Shown here: in pieces, positions 16,902-26,155 of the stretch
Layout of the letters: each line of letters opens with the position of its first letter
Position numbering within the stretch: position 1 is the stretch's first letter
Program-made: the position numbers and the translations under genes
Assembly: GCF_004342165.1 (NCBI RefSeq)
Contig: NZ_SMAL01000002.1
Coordinates: 248,001 to 312,000, forward strand
Reading direction: 5' to 3'
Length of the DNA: 64,000 nucleotides
Origin: Natranaerovirga pectinivora
GTDB lineage: Bacteria; Bacillota; Clostridia; Lachnospirales; DSM-24629
Notes under the pieces: generated by a model
What the model was told of the DNA's origin: nothing
Databases searched by the model: none
Seen by the model: only the letters and a program-made list of their open reading frames with translations

Positions 16902-17990
16902 TCAATGGATACATTTGTTTTCTATAAGTTGTATATTATTCATAAGTCTTTTATCATTAGGATTTAATGAAAGTGCTGTTTTTGCATGAATAAGGGATTC
17001 TTCATGTAATCCAAGGTAATAACAACTTAGTGCAGCTAGATCATAAGGGGTATCATCCCAACAATAGCCCATATTAATATAGGTGGATGATTTTTCCTTT
17101 ATTTTTAAAGCTTCTTTTGTCATATAAAAGACCATTTCCCAATTCTCTATTAAATATGCCATTTTAGCACATTCTATATAGGGTTCTCTCATAAAAGGAT
17201 ATTCTGCTATAGCTCTATAATACCAACAGTATGCCTGTGTAGGATTTTTTAGCTCAAAGTATGATTTTGCAATCCATCTCATTGAAGCACATCGCTCCTC
17301 TTTCCATACAGATGATTTAAGGTCTAAATACCCTTTTAATGTTTCAATACATTTCTCCCACATGTCATGATACATATACTCTCGACCTAGATAATACGTC
17401 ATACGGTCATCTTCAGGTGATTCTTTTACAGCCATTTCTAACAATGGCAGATAAGTACTTCTTGATTTAGTTGTATCGGGATAATGATTTAGAACCATGC
17501 CTGTAACAAATACTTTTTTTTCAGGAGATGCGCCTACGTATTTTAGACATTCGTGTATTGGATGTTGCCATTTGTAATCATGTCTAGAATGGGCTTTAAA
17601 GTAGTTGAATTGTACGTCAGGGGTACCATCTTCTTTAAAGCTCCAATTATACAAATAATTAGCTGTTTTTGTATCTGGTGTCCAAGCTTCTTCAAGGCAG
17701 TTTCTCCATCCTTTTTCAAAAACCTCATCTAAGTCAGTGCAGACACAAATATCAATATCATTTGGAACATGCTCTAGTGAAATATTACGAGCAGTATCAA
17801 AACGCCAAGGCGTGACCAGATTTACATGTACGATAACGCCTCTCTCACGAAGTTTTTCAACGGTACCATCATCAGAACCAGTATCTGTAACAATAATAAG
17901 ATCTGCTTCATTCATAGAATCAACCCATTGATCAACAAATTGTACTTCGTTTTTACAGATGGCGTAGACACATACTTTATATTTATTCAA
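16902..17990 (-). CDS. family 2 glycosyltransferase with helical-repeat tail (paralog 2)
   Basis: The 362-residue product has a GT-A domain (about 1-190: YAICKNEVQFVDQW, TDTGSDDGTVEKLRE, and the DXD-type CTDLDEVFE) followed by TPR-like helical repeats (about 200-360). It is a close paralog of the next gene upstream. I place the start at TTG 17990: GAGGTG lies 5 bases upstream, and the paralog begins with the matching SKYKICVYAICKN, also from TTG; an in-frame ATG at 18005 would overlap the upstream gene. The likely role is O-glycosylation of the collagen-like spore proteins, as for SgtA and BclA3 in C. difficile; this is inference from position. Confidence 0.85.
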   Translation of the reverse strand: MNKYKVCVYAICKNEVQFVDQWVDSMNEADLIIVTDTGSDDGTVEKLRERGVIVHVNLVTPWRFDTARNISLEHVPNDIDICVCTDLDEVFEKGWRNCLEEAWTPDTKTANYLYNWSFKEDGTPDVQFNYFKAHSRHDYKWQHPIHECLKYVGASPEKKVFVTGMVLNHYPDTTKSRSTYLPLLEMAVKESPEDDRMTYYLGREYMYHDMWEKCIETLKGYLDLKSSVWKEERCASMRWIAKSYFELKNPTQAYCWYYRAIAEYPFMREPYIECAKMAYLIENWEMVFYMTKEALKIKEKSSTYINMGYCWDDTPYDLAALSCYYLGLHEESLIHAKTALSLNPNDKRLMNNIQLIENKCIH

Positions 17991-17994
17991 AATA

Positions 17995-19092
17995 TCACCT
18001 CTCATTTTCTTCCGCTTTAAAACTTATTAAAGAGAGATTATTTTTTAGTCGATCATCAGATGGAGACATTTCACAGGCTTTTTTACCATATTCATAGGAT
18101 CTCTTATACAACCCAAGTCTGTAATTGCTTATTGCAGCAAGGTCATAAAGGGTATAGTCCCAAGAAGTTGGTTCGAGAAGATAACTTCCTGTTTTGTTAT
18201 TTATTTTTAATGCTTCATTTGTCATAAGGTTTACTAGGGGCCAATTTTTTTCAAGATACCCTAACTGTGCCATATTGACATAAGGTTCACGTATATGTGG
18301 ACACTCTGCAATGGCTTTATAAAGCCACATTTTAGATTCTTGTAAATTACCTGTTTTTTCATAGCATTTAGCTATAAATCTCATTGCAGCGCATCTTTCT
18401 TCATCCCATACTGCTGTTGGCATATCTAAGTATTTTTTTAGAGTAGAAATACTCTCATTATATTTCTCATAATACATATATTCTCTTCCTAGCCAAAAAA
18501 CGCCTCTATCGTCATCAGGGTTTTCTTGTGCGGATAGTTCTAGCAAAGGGAGATATTGATGTCTTGGCTTTGATAAATCAGGATAGTGATTTAAAACCAT
18601 ACCTGAAACCCAAACAGAATGGTCTTTATCTGTTCCTCTATATTCAAGGACTTCATGTACGGGATGTACCCAGCGAAATCCCTTGCGTCGATGAACTTTT
18701 TCCATAGTGAATTGCTTGTTTGGTGTGCCATCCTCATGATAGTTCCAGGTGAATAGATATCTTGCTCTTGTACAATCAGGTGTCCACACTGCTTCAAGTT
18801 TTTGTCTCCAACCTGTTTCAAACACTTCATCAAGGTCGGTAGACACACAGATATCAACATCTTCTGGAATATGATTTAAGGCAATATTTCTTGCAACATC
18901 AAATCGCCAAGGCTTTATTTCTTCTATATAGACGGTAGCGCCTTTCTCACGTAGTTTGTCAACGGTGGAATCAGTAGATCCTGTGTCGGTTACAATGACA
19001 ATATCGGCTTCACTAACAGAATCCATCCAACGCTCAACAAATTGCTCTTCATTTTTGCAGATTGCATAAACACATATTTTATATTTACTCAA
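17995..19092 (-). CDS. family 2 glycosyltransferase with helical-repeat tail (paralog 1)
   Basis: The 365-residue product has the same layout as its neighbour: YAICKNEEQFVERW, TDTGSTDSTVDKLRE, the metal-binding STDLDEVFE, then TPR-like helices to the C-terminus. The start is TTG 19092 with AAAGGAG 6 bases upstream. It follows the second collagen-like gene by 57 bases on the same strand and is followed at 4 bases by the second paralog, so the three likely form an operon with a terminator-like hairpin (19110-19133) between the first and second genes. Two enzymes may add successive sugars. Confidence 0.85.
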   Translation of the reverse strand: MSKYKICVYAICKNEEQFVERWMDSVSEADIVIVTDTGSTDSTVDKLREKGATVYIEEIKPWRFDVARNIALNHIPEDVDICVSTDLDEVFETGWRQKLEAVWTPDCTRARYLFTWNYHEDGTPNKQFTMEKVHRRKGFRWVHPVHEVLEYRGTDKDHSVWVSGMVLNHYPDLSKPRHQYLPLLELSAQENPDDDRGVFWLGREYMYYEKYNESISTLKKYLDMPTAVWDEERCAAMRFIAKCYEKTGNLQESKMWLYKAIAECPHIREPYVNMAQLGYLEKNWPLVNLMTNEALKINNKTGSYLLEPTSWDYTLYDLAAISNYRLGLYKRSYEYGKKACEMSPSDDRLKNNLSLISFKAEENER

Positions 19093-19109
19093 TGGAAACT
19101 CCTTTCATT

Positions 19110-19133
19110 AAAAACCACCCACTTAGTGGGTGG
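19110..19133 (-). terminator. intraoperonic terminator-like hairpin
   Basis: On the minus strand CCACCCACT pairs with AGTGGGTGG and is followed by TTTTT. It lies between the collagen-like gene and the first glycosyltransferase gene and would make the structural protein more abundant than the enzymes. Confidence 0.65.
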
Positions 19134-19149
19134 GAAAGTGTATTGATAT

Positions 19150-20371
<1,222 letters not shown>

Positions 20372-20434
20372 TAAAGAAGTTTCTATAAATTTGTTAAAAC
20401 AAGCTTAAATATAGTATATATAGGCTATATAGTT

Positions 20435-20460
20435 AATATATGAGGGTTAATAAAAGTAGT
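20435..20460 (-). promoter_or_regulatory. sigma-K-like promoter of the second collagen-like gene
   Basis: On the minus strand AC (20460-20459), 16 bases, then CATATATT (20442-20435). It matches the AC-N16-CATANNNT pattern found ahead of the first collagen-like gene. Confidence 0.55.
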
Positions 20461-20651
20461 GATAGAAATAAAAAATATTGCTAATGCAAAAGACAAAGGA
20501 AAGACAACGGGATACTTCTGGTGTTTTCTGGTGGATTGAATACTACGATTCATGTATATTAAAAGTATAAGTAAAGAATAGTGCTAAACTATTATCAAAT
20601 TTATTCAAAAAGAATCTATAACCATTATAAGTTTTATCGATAATGATATCT

Positions 20652-20697
20652 AACCCGAGAATTTCTAACAATTAGTTAGAAGTTCCCGGGTTTTTTA
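20652..20697 (+). terminator. strong hairpin with T run, orphan
   Basis: An 18-bp stem with one mismatch and one G-U pair (AACCCGAGAA side, TTCCCGGGTT side), five-base loop, six T. The T run is on the plus strand although neighbouring genes are on the minus strand. It shares its outer stem with hairpins at 8438, 26091 and 28168. Confidence 0.6.
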
Positions 20698-20755
20698 GAT
20701 TAAGAGTAAATTTAGGCTTAATAAATATATATCGACAGCAAAGAATCCTTTCTTT

Positions 20756-21010
20756 TTAAGTCGGCATAACATGGACAATTTGTTGTATGCGAACATAGAA
20801 GGTCGTGTCACTATCATATGACCTTACAACAATATGATCAGGCATTACATCTTCTATTATACCTTGTAGGTTTCCTCTGACTGTTTCAATCACTGCTGAA
20901 CGTCCTATAATCGTTTTTAATGTTTCTACAACGTAAGGATCTACCAATGTAATATATTGATAGGACTGTCTATGTTCTGTCTTTGGCATTTGATATAAGT
21001 GATAACTCAT
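20756..21010 (-). CDS. DUF2642 protein (probable spore coat)
   Basis: The 84-residue product ends in a DUF2642 domain: VDPYVVETLKTIIGRSAVIE, TVRGNLQGIIEDVMPDHIVV and FYVRIQQIVHVMP. Relatives in Bacillota are often spore coat or germination associated, which fits the neighbouring spore-surface genes. The start is ATG 21010 with GGGGGT upstream; the in-frame TTG at 21025 lies within that ribosome site. Confidence 0.8.
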   Translation of the reverse strand: MSYHLYQMPKTEHRQSYQYITLVDPYVVETLKTIIGRSAVIETVRGNLQGIIEDVMPDHIVVRSYDSDTTFYVRIQQIVHVMPT

Positions 21011-21257
21011 TATCTTAACCCCCAAATAAATTAATATATAGCACTATATCATATTTAACAGCTATTGAAAAAGTTACATTTAAGGTATACAAAGTTGAAC
21101 ACTGATCTCGAAACGCGCCATTGTTAAAATACACGTTGAAAAGAGTAGATTACTTATTAGCATGGATTTTTTAATCTTATAATGATAAAATTATAATATT
21201 GTTTGAAAATTGAGCGTAATAAGTACTTAGATAAAAATAAAATTTAGGAGACTGACT

Positions 21258-21914
21258 ATGAATAATAAGCAAGTTCTGCCGAAAGTAATTAAGCCTAAAT
21301 TCATAAAGGGTATTGAACAAACGTGTATAAAAACTATTGATGTTGAAGATGAAGCTTCTATTAAGAATATCTATATATCAGACTATACGATAGAAACACG
21401 AGAAGCTAACAAAGTAGAATTTGAAGGTGTGGTTTTTAATAAGGTTGATTTTAAAGGCATCACATTAAACGCATTAGAGCTTACGGATGTAAGATTTGAA
21501 AACTGTGATTTATCAAATGCAAATTTTCTTGGGGCAATTATACATAGAACTGAATTTATAAACTGCAAGCTAATGGGTTTAAATCTCAATGATGCAACAC
21601 TTCAGAATGTTTATATGGACAACTGTAATGGTCAATTTATTCTAATGAATTATATTCAAATGAAAAATGTAATCCTATCAGAGTGTATGTTTCAAAATAG
21701 TAATATTCAAACCAGTAAATTGGATAAGGTTGAGTTTAGAGGATGCAGTTTTATACTAAGTCAAATGTCCGGAACTAGCTTGTCAGGAATAGACTTGAGT
21801 AATTCCAACTTTGAAGGAGTAGGTATACAACCTGAAGATATTAGGGGGGCAATTGTTTCTCCTATGCAAGCAGTAGACTTTTCGAAAATATTCGGACTTA
21901 TTATAAAGGAGTAA
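21258..21914 (+). CDS. pentapeptide-repeat protein
   Basis: The 218-residue product forms a right-handed quadrilateral beta-helix by A(D/N)LXX-type repeats (VEFEGVVFNKVDFKGITLNA, RFENCDLSNANFLGAIIHRT and more, about residues 50-190). The C-terminus (GVGIQPEDIRGAIVSPMQAV, then DFSKIFGLII) is a common cap in Clostridial members. Size is near that of Qnr proteins that protect DNA gyrase, but Qnr-specific loops are not evident, so a resistance role is not claimed. TTAGGAG precedes the ATG. Confidence 0.85.
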   Translation: MNNKQVLPKVIKPKFIKGIEQTCIKTIDVEDEASIKNIYISDYTIETREANKVEFEGVVFNKVDFKGITLNALELTDVRFENCDLSNANFLGAIIHRTEFINCKLMGLNLNDATLQNVYMDNCNGQFILMNYIQMKNVILSECMFQNSNIQTSKLDKVEFRGCSFILSQMSGTSLSGIDLSNSNFEGVGIQPEDIRGAIVSPMQAVDFSKIFGLIIKE

Positions 21915-22033
21915 ATAAATAGTGGTGATTTAAACAAACATCATTCCTGTCCCTAACCAGTCAATTGAAAGCACAGAATAGCAGGAGAAATAATTAGTAC
22001 ATTGATATACTTAGTTTGAAAGGGGAGAATATT

Positions 22034-22412
22034 GTGGAGTGGATTAATAGATTGAAAGATTGTATAACAATTAAATAAGGTAGCTGGAAGTTTAGGGGTA
22101 CTAGGAGTATGCATGGAATTTGATCTAGAAAATGAAGAGTTTGCGTATGTTATTGCTGTTGAAAAACCAGAGGTGGGACTGGCTGGAGACTTTGTTGAAA
22201 AAGAGGTGCCTTCAGCTACTTGGGCAGTATTTGAATCAATTGGACCACTACCTAAAGCGATGCAGGATATATGGAGACGTATTTTTTCAGAGTGGTTTCC
22301 AGCAACTGGATATGAGCATGCAGATGCACCGGAGCTAGAGGTGTATCTTCCAGGGAACATAAGTGATGAAGATTATAAATGTGAGATTTGGATACCAATA
22401 ATTAAAAAATAA
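22034..22412 (+). pseudogene. internally deleted AraC-family regulator with GyrI-like domain
   Basis: A GTG at 22034 after AGGGGAGAA opens MEWINRLKDCITIK, the usual head of AraC regulators with a C-terminal GyrI-like domain, and stops at 22076. Directly after, another frame reads VAGSLGVLGVCMEFDLENEE and FAYVIAVEKPEVGLAGDFVE and continues to 22412 as the second half of a GyrI-like effector-binding domain (ending YKCEIWIPIIKK). The helix-turn-helix region and first half of the effector domain, roughly 170 codons, are missing. A residual product from ATG 22113 (99 residues) is possible but has no good ribosome site. Confidence 0.75.
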
Positions 22413-22484
22413 TTTCTCTACAAATGAATAATATGTTCTGTATATTAGAGAAATCATAAAAATATTTCTGTTATGCAAAATTGT

Positions 22485-22513
22485 TTGACAAATATTAAAG
22501 AATTAACTATAAT
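22485..22513 (+). promoter_or_regulatory. perfect sigma-A promoter of an orphan transcript
   Basis: TTGACA (22485-22490), 17 bases, TATAAT (22508-22513): both hexamers and spacing are consensus. No recognised gene lies between it and the terminator at 22753. Confidence 0.75.
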
Positions 22514-22519
22514 AAAATT

Positions 22520-22785
22520 CATAAGATTATGAAAGGAACACAGTCCAAGGGCTGGAGATGGTAATAAATCCTATGAGTACGACACTAAGATGGATTACAT
22601 TTGAATCTTTAATGATAGCAATTTCACCTGTTTACGGGAGAGGTGCGTCCATTTTTAAGATTCAAGCTGCAAAGATCCTATTAGTGATTAGGGATATATT
22701 CCATCAGTTTCTTTAAGAAATGAGAAATCATTTATAAAACTGATTATATATGAACCCAAGGCTAATTGGCCTTGGGTTTTTTTGA
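22520..22785 (+). ncRNA. candidate small RNA, leader or small-ORF transcript
   Basis: The segment runs from the predicted start of the perfect promoter to a 10-bp terminator. It holds an 11-codon frame (MKGTQSKGWRW, from 22529) and a 52-codon frame (from ATG 22558, MVINPMSTTLRWITFE...), neither with a strong ribosome site. I recognise no riboswitch class. It may be an antibiotic-type leader whose downstream gene has been deleted, because a gene head resembling an ABC ATPase follows at 22891. Confidence 0.35.
22753..22785 (+). terminator. intrinsic terminator of the orphan transcript
   Basis: AACCCAAGGC (22753-22762) pairs with GCCTTGGGTT (22769-22778) over a 6-base loop, followed by seven T. 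Confidence 0.8.
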
Positions 22786-22890
22786 TTTTTTCTTAGTTAG
22801 GATCAGGGTGTGGAAGGACGCGTTGCAGCTATCATTAATAAATTTAAGAAGCTTAGTTTACCGAAGCGAGATAAAAAGTGAGGAATAAAA

Positions 22891-22998
22891 ATGATAGAAT
22901 GTAATGTAAATGAATTAAGTAAATCTTATGTACAAATAAGTACTTTATGTACAGTGGGGAACTTTAATAAGGGAGGATATGCATATGAAGGAAATTGA
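22891..22998 (+). pseudogene. truncated gene head resembling an ABC-F ATPase start
   Basis: AGGA followed by ATG 22891 opens MIECNVNELSKSYVQ, which resembles the first residues of ABC-F and other ABC ATPases (M-I-x-x-x-V-N-x-L-S-K-S-Y/F). After that the frame loses similarity and stops at 22996, inside the next gene. It is likely the scar of a deletion. Similarity over 13 residues is weak evidence. Confidence 0.35.
22927..22953 (+). promoter_or_regulatory. direct repeat TATGTACA, possible operator
   Basis: Two exact copies of TATGTACA (22927-22934 and 22946-22953) are 19 bases apart from start to start, about two helical turns, 32-58 bases ahead of the methyltransferase gene. Each contains the palindrome TGTACA. 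They lie inside the frame of the truncated gene head. Confidence 0.3.
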
Positions 22999-23773
22999 AT
23001 CAAACAAAAAAGCTTGGAGTTTAGTATCAGAAGATCACTACAATCATTATAAAAAGAGTTTTGAAGAGAATAGTTACCTATTTAACCCTATAGTATTAAG
23101 TGAACTTGGTGATGTTTCAGGAAAGAAAATACTCCACTTGCAATGTAATACAGGAGCCGATTCAATAGTGTTAGCTAAAATGGGTGCACAAGTTACTGGT
23201 GTTGATTTAGTTCCTGAAAACATATATTTTGCAGAAAAACTTGCAAATGATTTAGGTGTTGCTAATGTAGACTTTTTTGAATGTGACATTATGGCACTTA
23301 TGGATAACCATATAGGCAAATATGATATAATCTTTACCTCAGACGGGTGTATCGGTTGGTTGCCTGATTTGAAGAAGTGGGGAAAAACAATTAGGTATTT
23401 TTTAAAAGATGATGGATTTTTTTATGTGCATGATAGTCATCCTTTTTATTATACATTTGATGAAGTGAAGATTAGAGAGAATATTATAGAAATAAAATAC
23501 CCTTACTTTGGAAAAGAACCAGATGTCTCTAATGAGATTGGTGGTTATGCATCTGATTATAAGGAAGCAGAAAATTACTTCTGGATGTATACAGTGAGTC
23601 AGTTGGTAAATGCAATAGCTGGAGCTGGATTATTTATTGAGTATTTTAACGAATATGATCGTTGTGCTCAGGGGATGGGCGGATCAATATTAGATAAAAA
23701 AGGTCTTTCTTACTTTCCACATTTAGAAGGAAAGCTTCCTTTGGTGTTTAGCTTAAAAGCTACTGTGAGGTAA
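22985..23773 (+). CDS. class I SAM-dependent methyltransferase
   Basis: The 262-residue product has a Rossmann methyltransferase domain: motif I ILHLQCNTGADSIVLA, acidic residue in VTGVDLVPENI, motif IV region YDIIFTSDGCIGWLPDL. Substrate unknown. LHLQCNTG in place of LDxGxGxG is typical of a group of Bacillota methyltransferases. I place the start at ATG 22985, 8 bases after GGGAGG; an in-frame ATG at 22979 is too close. Two direct TATGTACA repeats (22927 and 22946) lie just upstream. Confidence 0.85.
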   Translation: MKEIESNKKAWSLVSEDHYNHYKKSFEENSYLFNPIVLSELGDVSGKKILHLQCNTGADSIVLAKMGAQVTGVDLVPENIYFAEKLANDLGVANVDFFECDIMALMDNHIGKYDIIFTSDGCIGWLPDLKKWGKTIRYFLKDDGFFYVHDSHPFYYTFDEVKIRENIIEIKYPYFGKEPDVSNEIGGYASDYKEAENYFWMYTVSQLVNAIAGAGLFIEYFNEYDRCAQGMGGSILDKKGLSYFPHLEGKLPLVFSLKATVR

Positions 23774-23803
23774 TATCATATCAAAATGATTAAAATACTC
23801 AAA

Positions 23804-23847
23804 CAAAACCCCAACTTCTATTATAGGTGATAGAAGTTGGGGTTTTG
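23804..23847. terminator. bidirectional terminator between convergent genes
   Basis: A perfect 17-bp inverted repeat (CAAAACCCCAACTTCTA and its complement) with a 10-base loop lies between the methyltransferase gene and the leftward deacetylase gene. Confidence 0.85.
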
Positions 23848-23879
23848 TCCATGATTAATAGATTGACGTCGAGAAATGA

Positions 23880-25424
23880 TTATAATCTATTTAAAAAAGC
23901 ATTAATAGTATCTGTATAAAATATTCGAATTCTGCTTAATCGATAATAACCTTGATTTTTATTGGCTTTCCCATATGTTGTTTTTACGGCAGTCCTATAA
24001 CCTAATTCATTTAATGTTTGCAAAGCATATTGAGTTGATGCACCATATGGGTAACAAAAATGATGGATATCTGTTCCAAGTAATGTTTCTAAGCGTTCTT
24101 TGGATTCTTTATATTCTTCAAGTAAAACAGCATTTCTGGTATTTCTAGAATCTATATGATTTAAAGTATGACTTCCAATCTCCATGCCTAATTCATACAT
24201 TTCTTTTATATCTTGTTCGTTAACATACCAAGGATCATTTAAATAAAATTCACCCATTATCACATAAAAGGTACCTACCATACCTCTTTTTGATAATTCT
24301 ACTGTTGCAAAATTTCGATGAGAGATATAAGCATCGTCAAAAGTCAATACCACTGGATTTTCAGGTAAAGGCACTTGATTTTTCCAATGTTGATATACTT
24401 GCTCCATGGTTACAGTATTGTATCCATTTTTTTGTAAAGCATCCAATTGCAATGAAAAATTCTCTTTACTAACATACAATCCTGTGGGGCCATTTTTAGG
24501 AAGGGTATTAATTTCGTGGTACATTAATATTGGAATATTTCTTCTTTCTACATATTGAGGCCTGGCTACAGTCAAAGGTTCTTCTAGTCGCTTAACTATC
24601 CTATATACATCATCTCTTGTTAATTCTTTATAGGGCTGAACATAACCTTGGGGGTCGATTTCTAACAATCCTTCACTAAAAGCTTTGATTAAATGGCCTT
24701 TAGAAGTGTCTTTAATCATATGGTTATAATAATCATAATTAGGATAACTTATTTTCATTCTGTCTAGTAATATTAATGCAATAGATTCATTGGTTACAGG
24801 CGTATCATCTACTAAATATTCACCTAATAAACTATACAAATAACTGGCATTTGCTTTGAATTGAAGCTTTTCATTACTTGTCTCTATAAGTGTAGGCATA
24901 TCAAGTTTTTTGTTTTCTTTGTGTGTTAGTATTTGATTAACAATATAAGACATTTCACCTCTTGTTATTTCATCTGAAACATGGAGCACGAGTTCCAAAC
25001 CTAAATCTGAAACGAGTTCTTCTACGTTATTCTTAGTTACAGTTTTATGTAAGGATAGGAGATTACTAAATGGAGAAATATAACCATGTTCAATAGCGGC
25101 CATTACATAGTCATATGCCCAATGGGTTGTAGGAAGGTCAGGTGTTATTTTGCTATTAGATATAAAATTACTTCTTTCTAATTCCAAAGTTCTAGTAAGA
25201 ATAACAGCATATTCCAATATAGAAAGTGGTTTGTTAGGTTCAAAGAAACCATTGTTATAACCAGTGATGATACCCCTGTTTGCTATTTTATAAATACTTT
25301 CATAATGTAATACAGTTCCTTCATCCTGTACGTCTACGAATTTTTCTATACCATTAGCATGAACAAACAGGTTAGTTATTATTATCAGTAGTGTGATTAA
25401 TAATATTTTTTTGTATTTCTTCAT
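23880..25424 (-). CDS. SLH-domain polysaccharide deacetylase
   Basis: The 514-residue product has a signal peptide (KKYKKILLITLLIIITNLFV, to about residue 23), SLH-type repeats for cell-wall anchoring (about 30-280: YKIANRGIITGYNNGFFEPN, MSYIVNQILTH) and a C-terminal NodB domain (about 295-514). The deacetylase motifs are VLTFDDAY (usually TFDDG), GSHTLNH for metal binding and CYPYGAST. It acts on cell-wall or capsule polymers outside the cell. GGGAGC precedes the ATG. It is transcribed alone. Confidence 0.88.
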   Translation of the reverse strand: MKKYKKILLITLLIIITNLFVHANGIEKFVDVQDEGTVLHYESIYKIANRGIITGYNNGFFEPNKPLSILEYAVILTRTLELERSNFISNSKITPDLPTTHWAYDYVMAAIEHGYISPFSNLLSLHKTVTKNNVEELVSDLGLELVLHVSDEITRGEMSYIVNQILTHKENKKLDMPTLIETSNEKLQFKANASYLYSLLGEYLVDDTPVTNESIALILLDRMKISYPNYDYYNHMIKDTSKGHLIKAFSEGLLEIDPQGYVQPYKELTRDDVYRIVKRLEEPLTVARPQYVERRNIPILMYHEINTLPKNGPTGLYVSKENFSLQLDALQKNGYNTVTMEQVYQHWKNQVPLPENPVVLTFDDAYISHRNFATVELSKRGMVGTFYVIMGEFYLNDPWYVNEQDIKEMYELGMEIGSHTLNHIDSRNTRNAVLLEEYKESKERLETLLGTDIHHFCYPYGASTQYALQTLNELGYRTAVKTTYGKANKNQGYYRLSRIRIFYTDTINAFLNRL

Positions 25425-25556
25425 TTTTAATAGCTCCCTAATTTTATATGAGTTTTATTAATAGCTTGTTTTTTTCATATATATTAAAGAGAGTTATTAA
25501 ATATGAATCTTAAAATAAAAGGCATTACCAATTTAAATTTAATCTATCAAGACCTA

Positions 25557-25583
25557 TTGTTATTCTTTAGCTTCTCGTATAAT
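25557..25583 (+). promoter_or_regulatory. possible promoter of the HIT gene
   Basis: TTGTTA (25557-25562) and TATAAT (25578-25583) with a 15-base spacer, 42 bases before the start. The spacer is short. Confidence 0.4.
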
Positions 25584-25625
25584 ATATATATATTACAAAA
25601 TTTACTAAAGAGGAGTGGCAATAAA

Positions 25626-26048
25626 ATGTTAAAAGATACTAACTGCGCATATTGTATGGAGGGAGAACTTCTTGATGCATTTGGCATTAAGATTTGTGAA
25701 TTAGATAATTCTGTTCTTATCCTATTTAAAGAACAAAGTCATAAAGGAAGAGTTATTGTAGCTGGAAAAGATCATGTAGGGGAAATGGTTTATCTATCAG
25801 ACGAAGAAAGAAATGGTTTCTTTAAAGATGTTGACCGTGTGGCAAAAGCTCTTCACGCCGCGTTTAAACCAGAGAAAGTAAATTACGGTGCTTACGGGGA
25901 TACTGGAAATCATTTGCATTTTCACTTAGTTCCAAAATACAAAGATGAATTTGAATGGGGTGGTACATTTGCAATGAACCCTGCTCAAAAGTATCTTACT
26001 GACGAAGAGTATACGTCTATTATGGAACAAATTAAAGCTCATCTTTAG
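25626..26048 (+). CDS. HIT family nucleotide-binding protein
   Basis: The 140-residue product has the histidine triad HLHFHLVP (about residue 98) preceded by GAYGDTGN, plus an N-terminal CAYC pair. HIT proteins are nucleotide hydrolases or transferases; the substrate here is unknown. The start is ATG 25626 behind AGAGGAG. An in-frame upstream ATG at 25503 lacks a ribosome site and covers the promoter. Confidence 0.88.
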   Translation: MLKDTNCAYCMEGELLDAFGIKICELDNSVLILFKEQSHKGRVIVAGKDHVGEMVYLSDEERNGFFKDVDRVAKALHAAFKPEKVNYGAYGDTGNHLHFHLVPKYKDEFEWGGTFAMNPAQKYLTDEEYTSIMEQIKAHL

Positions 26049-26090
26049 GAACAAGTATTATATGGTTGAGAATATAGACTGATTAGCATA

Positions 26091-26136
26091 AGAACCCACG
26101 AAATTTGATTTAATCGAAGTTCGTGGGTTCTTTGTA
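26091..26136. terminator. terminator after the HIT gene
   Basis: AGAACCCACGAA (26091-26102) pairs perfectly with TTCGTGGGTTCT (26120-26131), followed by TTTG. It lies between convergent genes. Confidence 0.75.
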
Positions 26137-26155
26137 TTTGAATTATTATGAATGA

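Larger units (their letters stand above)
22413..22984. other. region of gene fragments and an orphan transcript
   Basis: It contains a perfect sigma-A promoter, a transcript of about 265 nt ending in a strong terminator, a 24-codon gene tail (22807-22881, GRVAAIINKFKKLSLPKR then DKK and TGA) and a gene head (22891-22998). These are described separately. Confidence 0.55.

Noticed and set aside
20652-20697. Terminator of the DUF2642 gene
   Set aside because: The T run is on the plus strand, whereas the gene is on the minus strand, so it cannot be its standard terminator.
21258-21914. Qnr-type quinolone resistance protein
   Set aside because: It is a pentapeptide-repeat protein of similar size, but the loops and sequence typical of Qnr are not evident.
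22529-22720. A known riboswitch in the orphan transcript
   Set aside because: I compared it by eye with c-di-GMP, glycine, SAM, T-box, fluoride, ZTP and M-box hallmarks and found none. A covariance search would be decisive.
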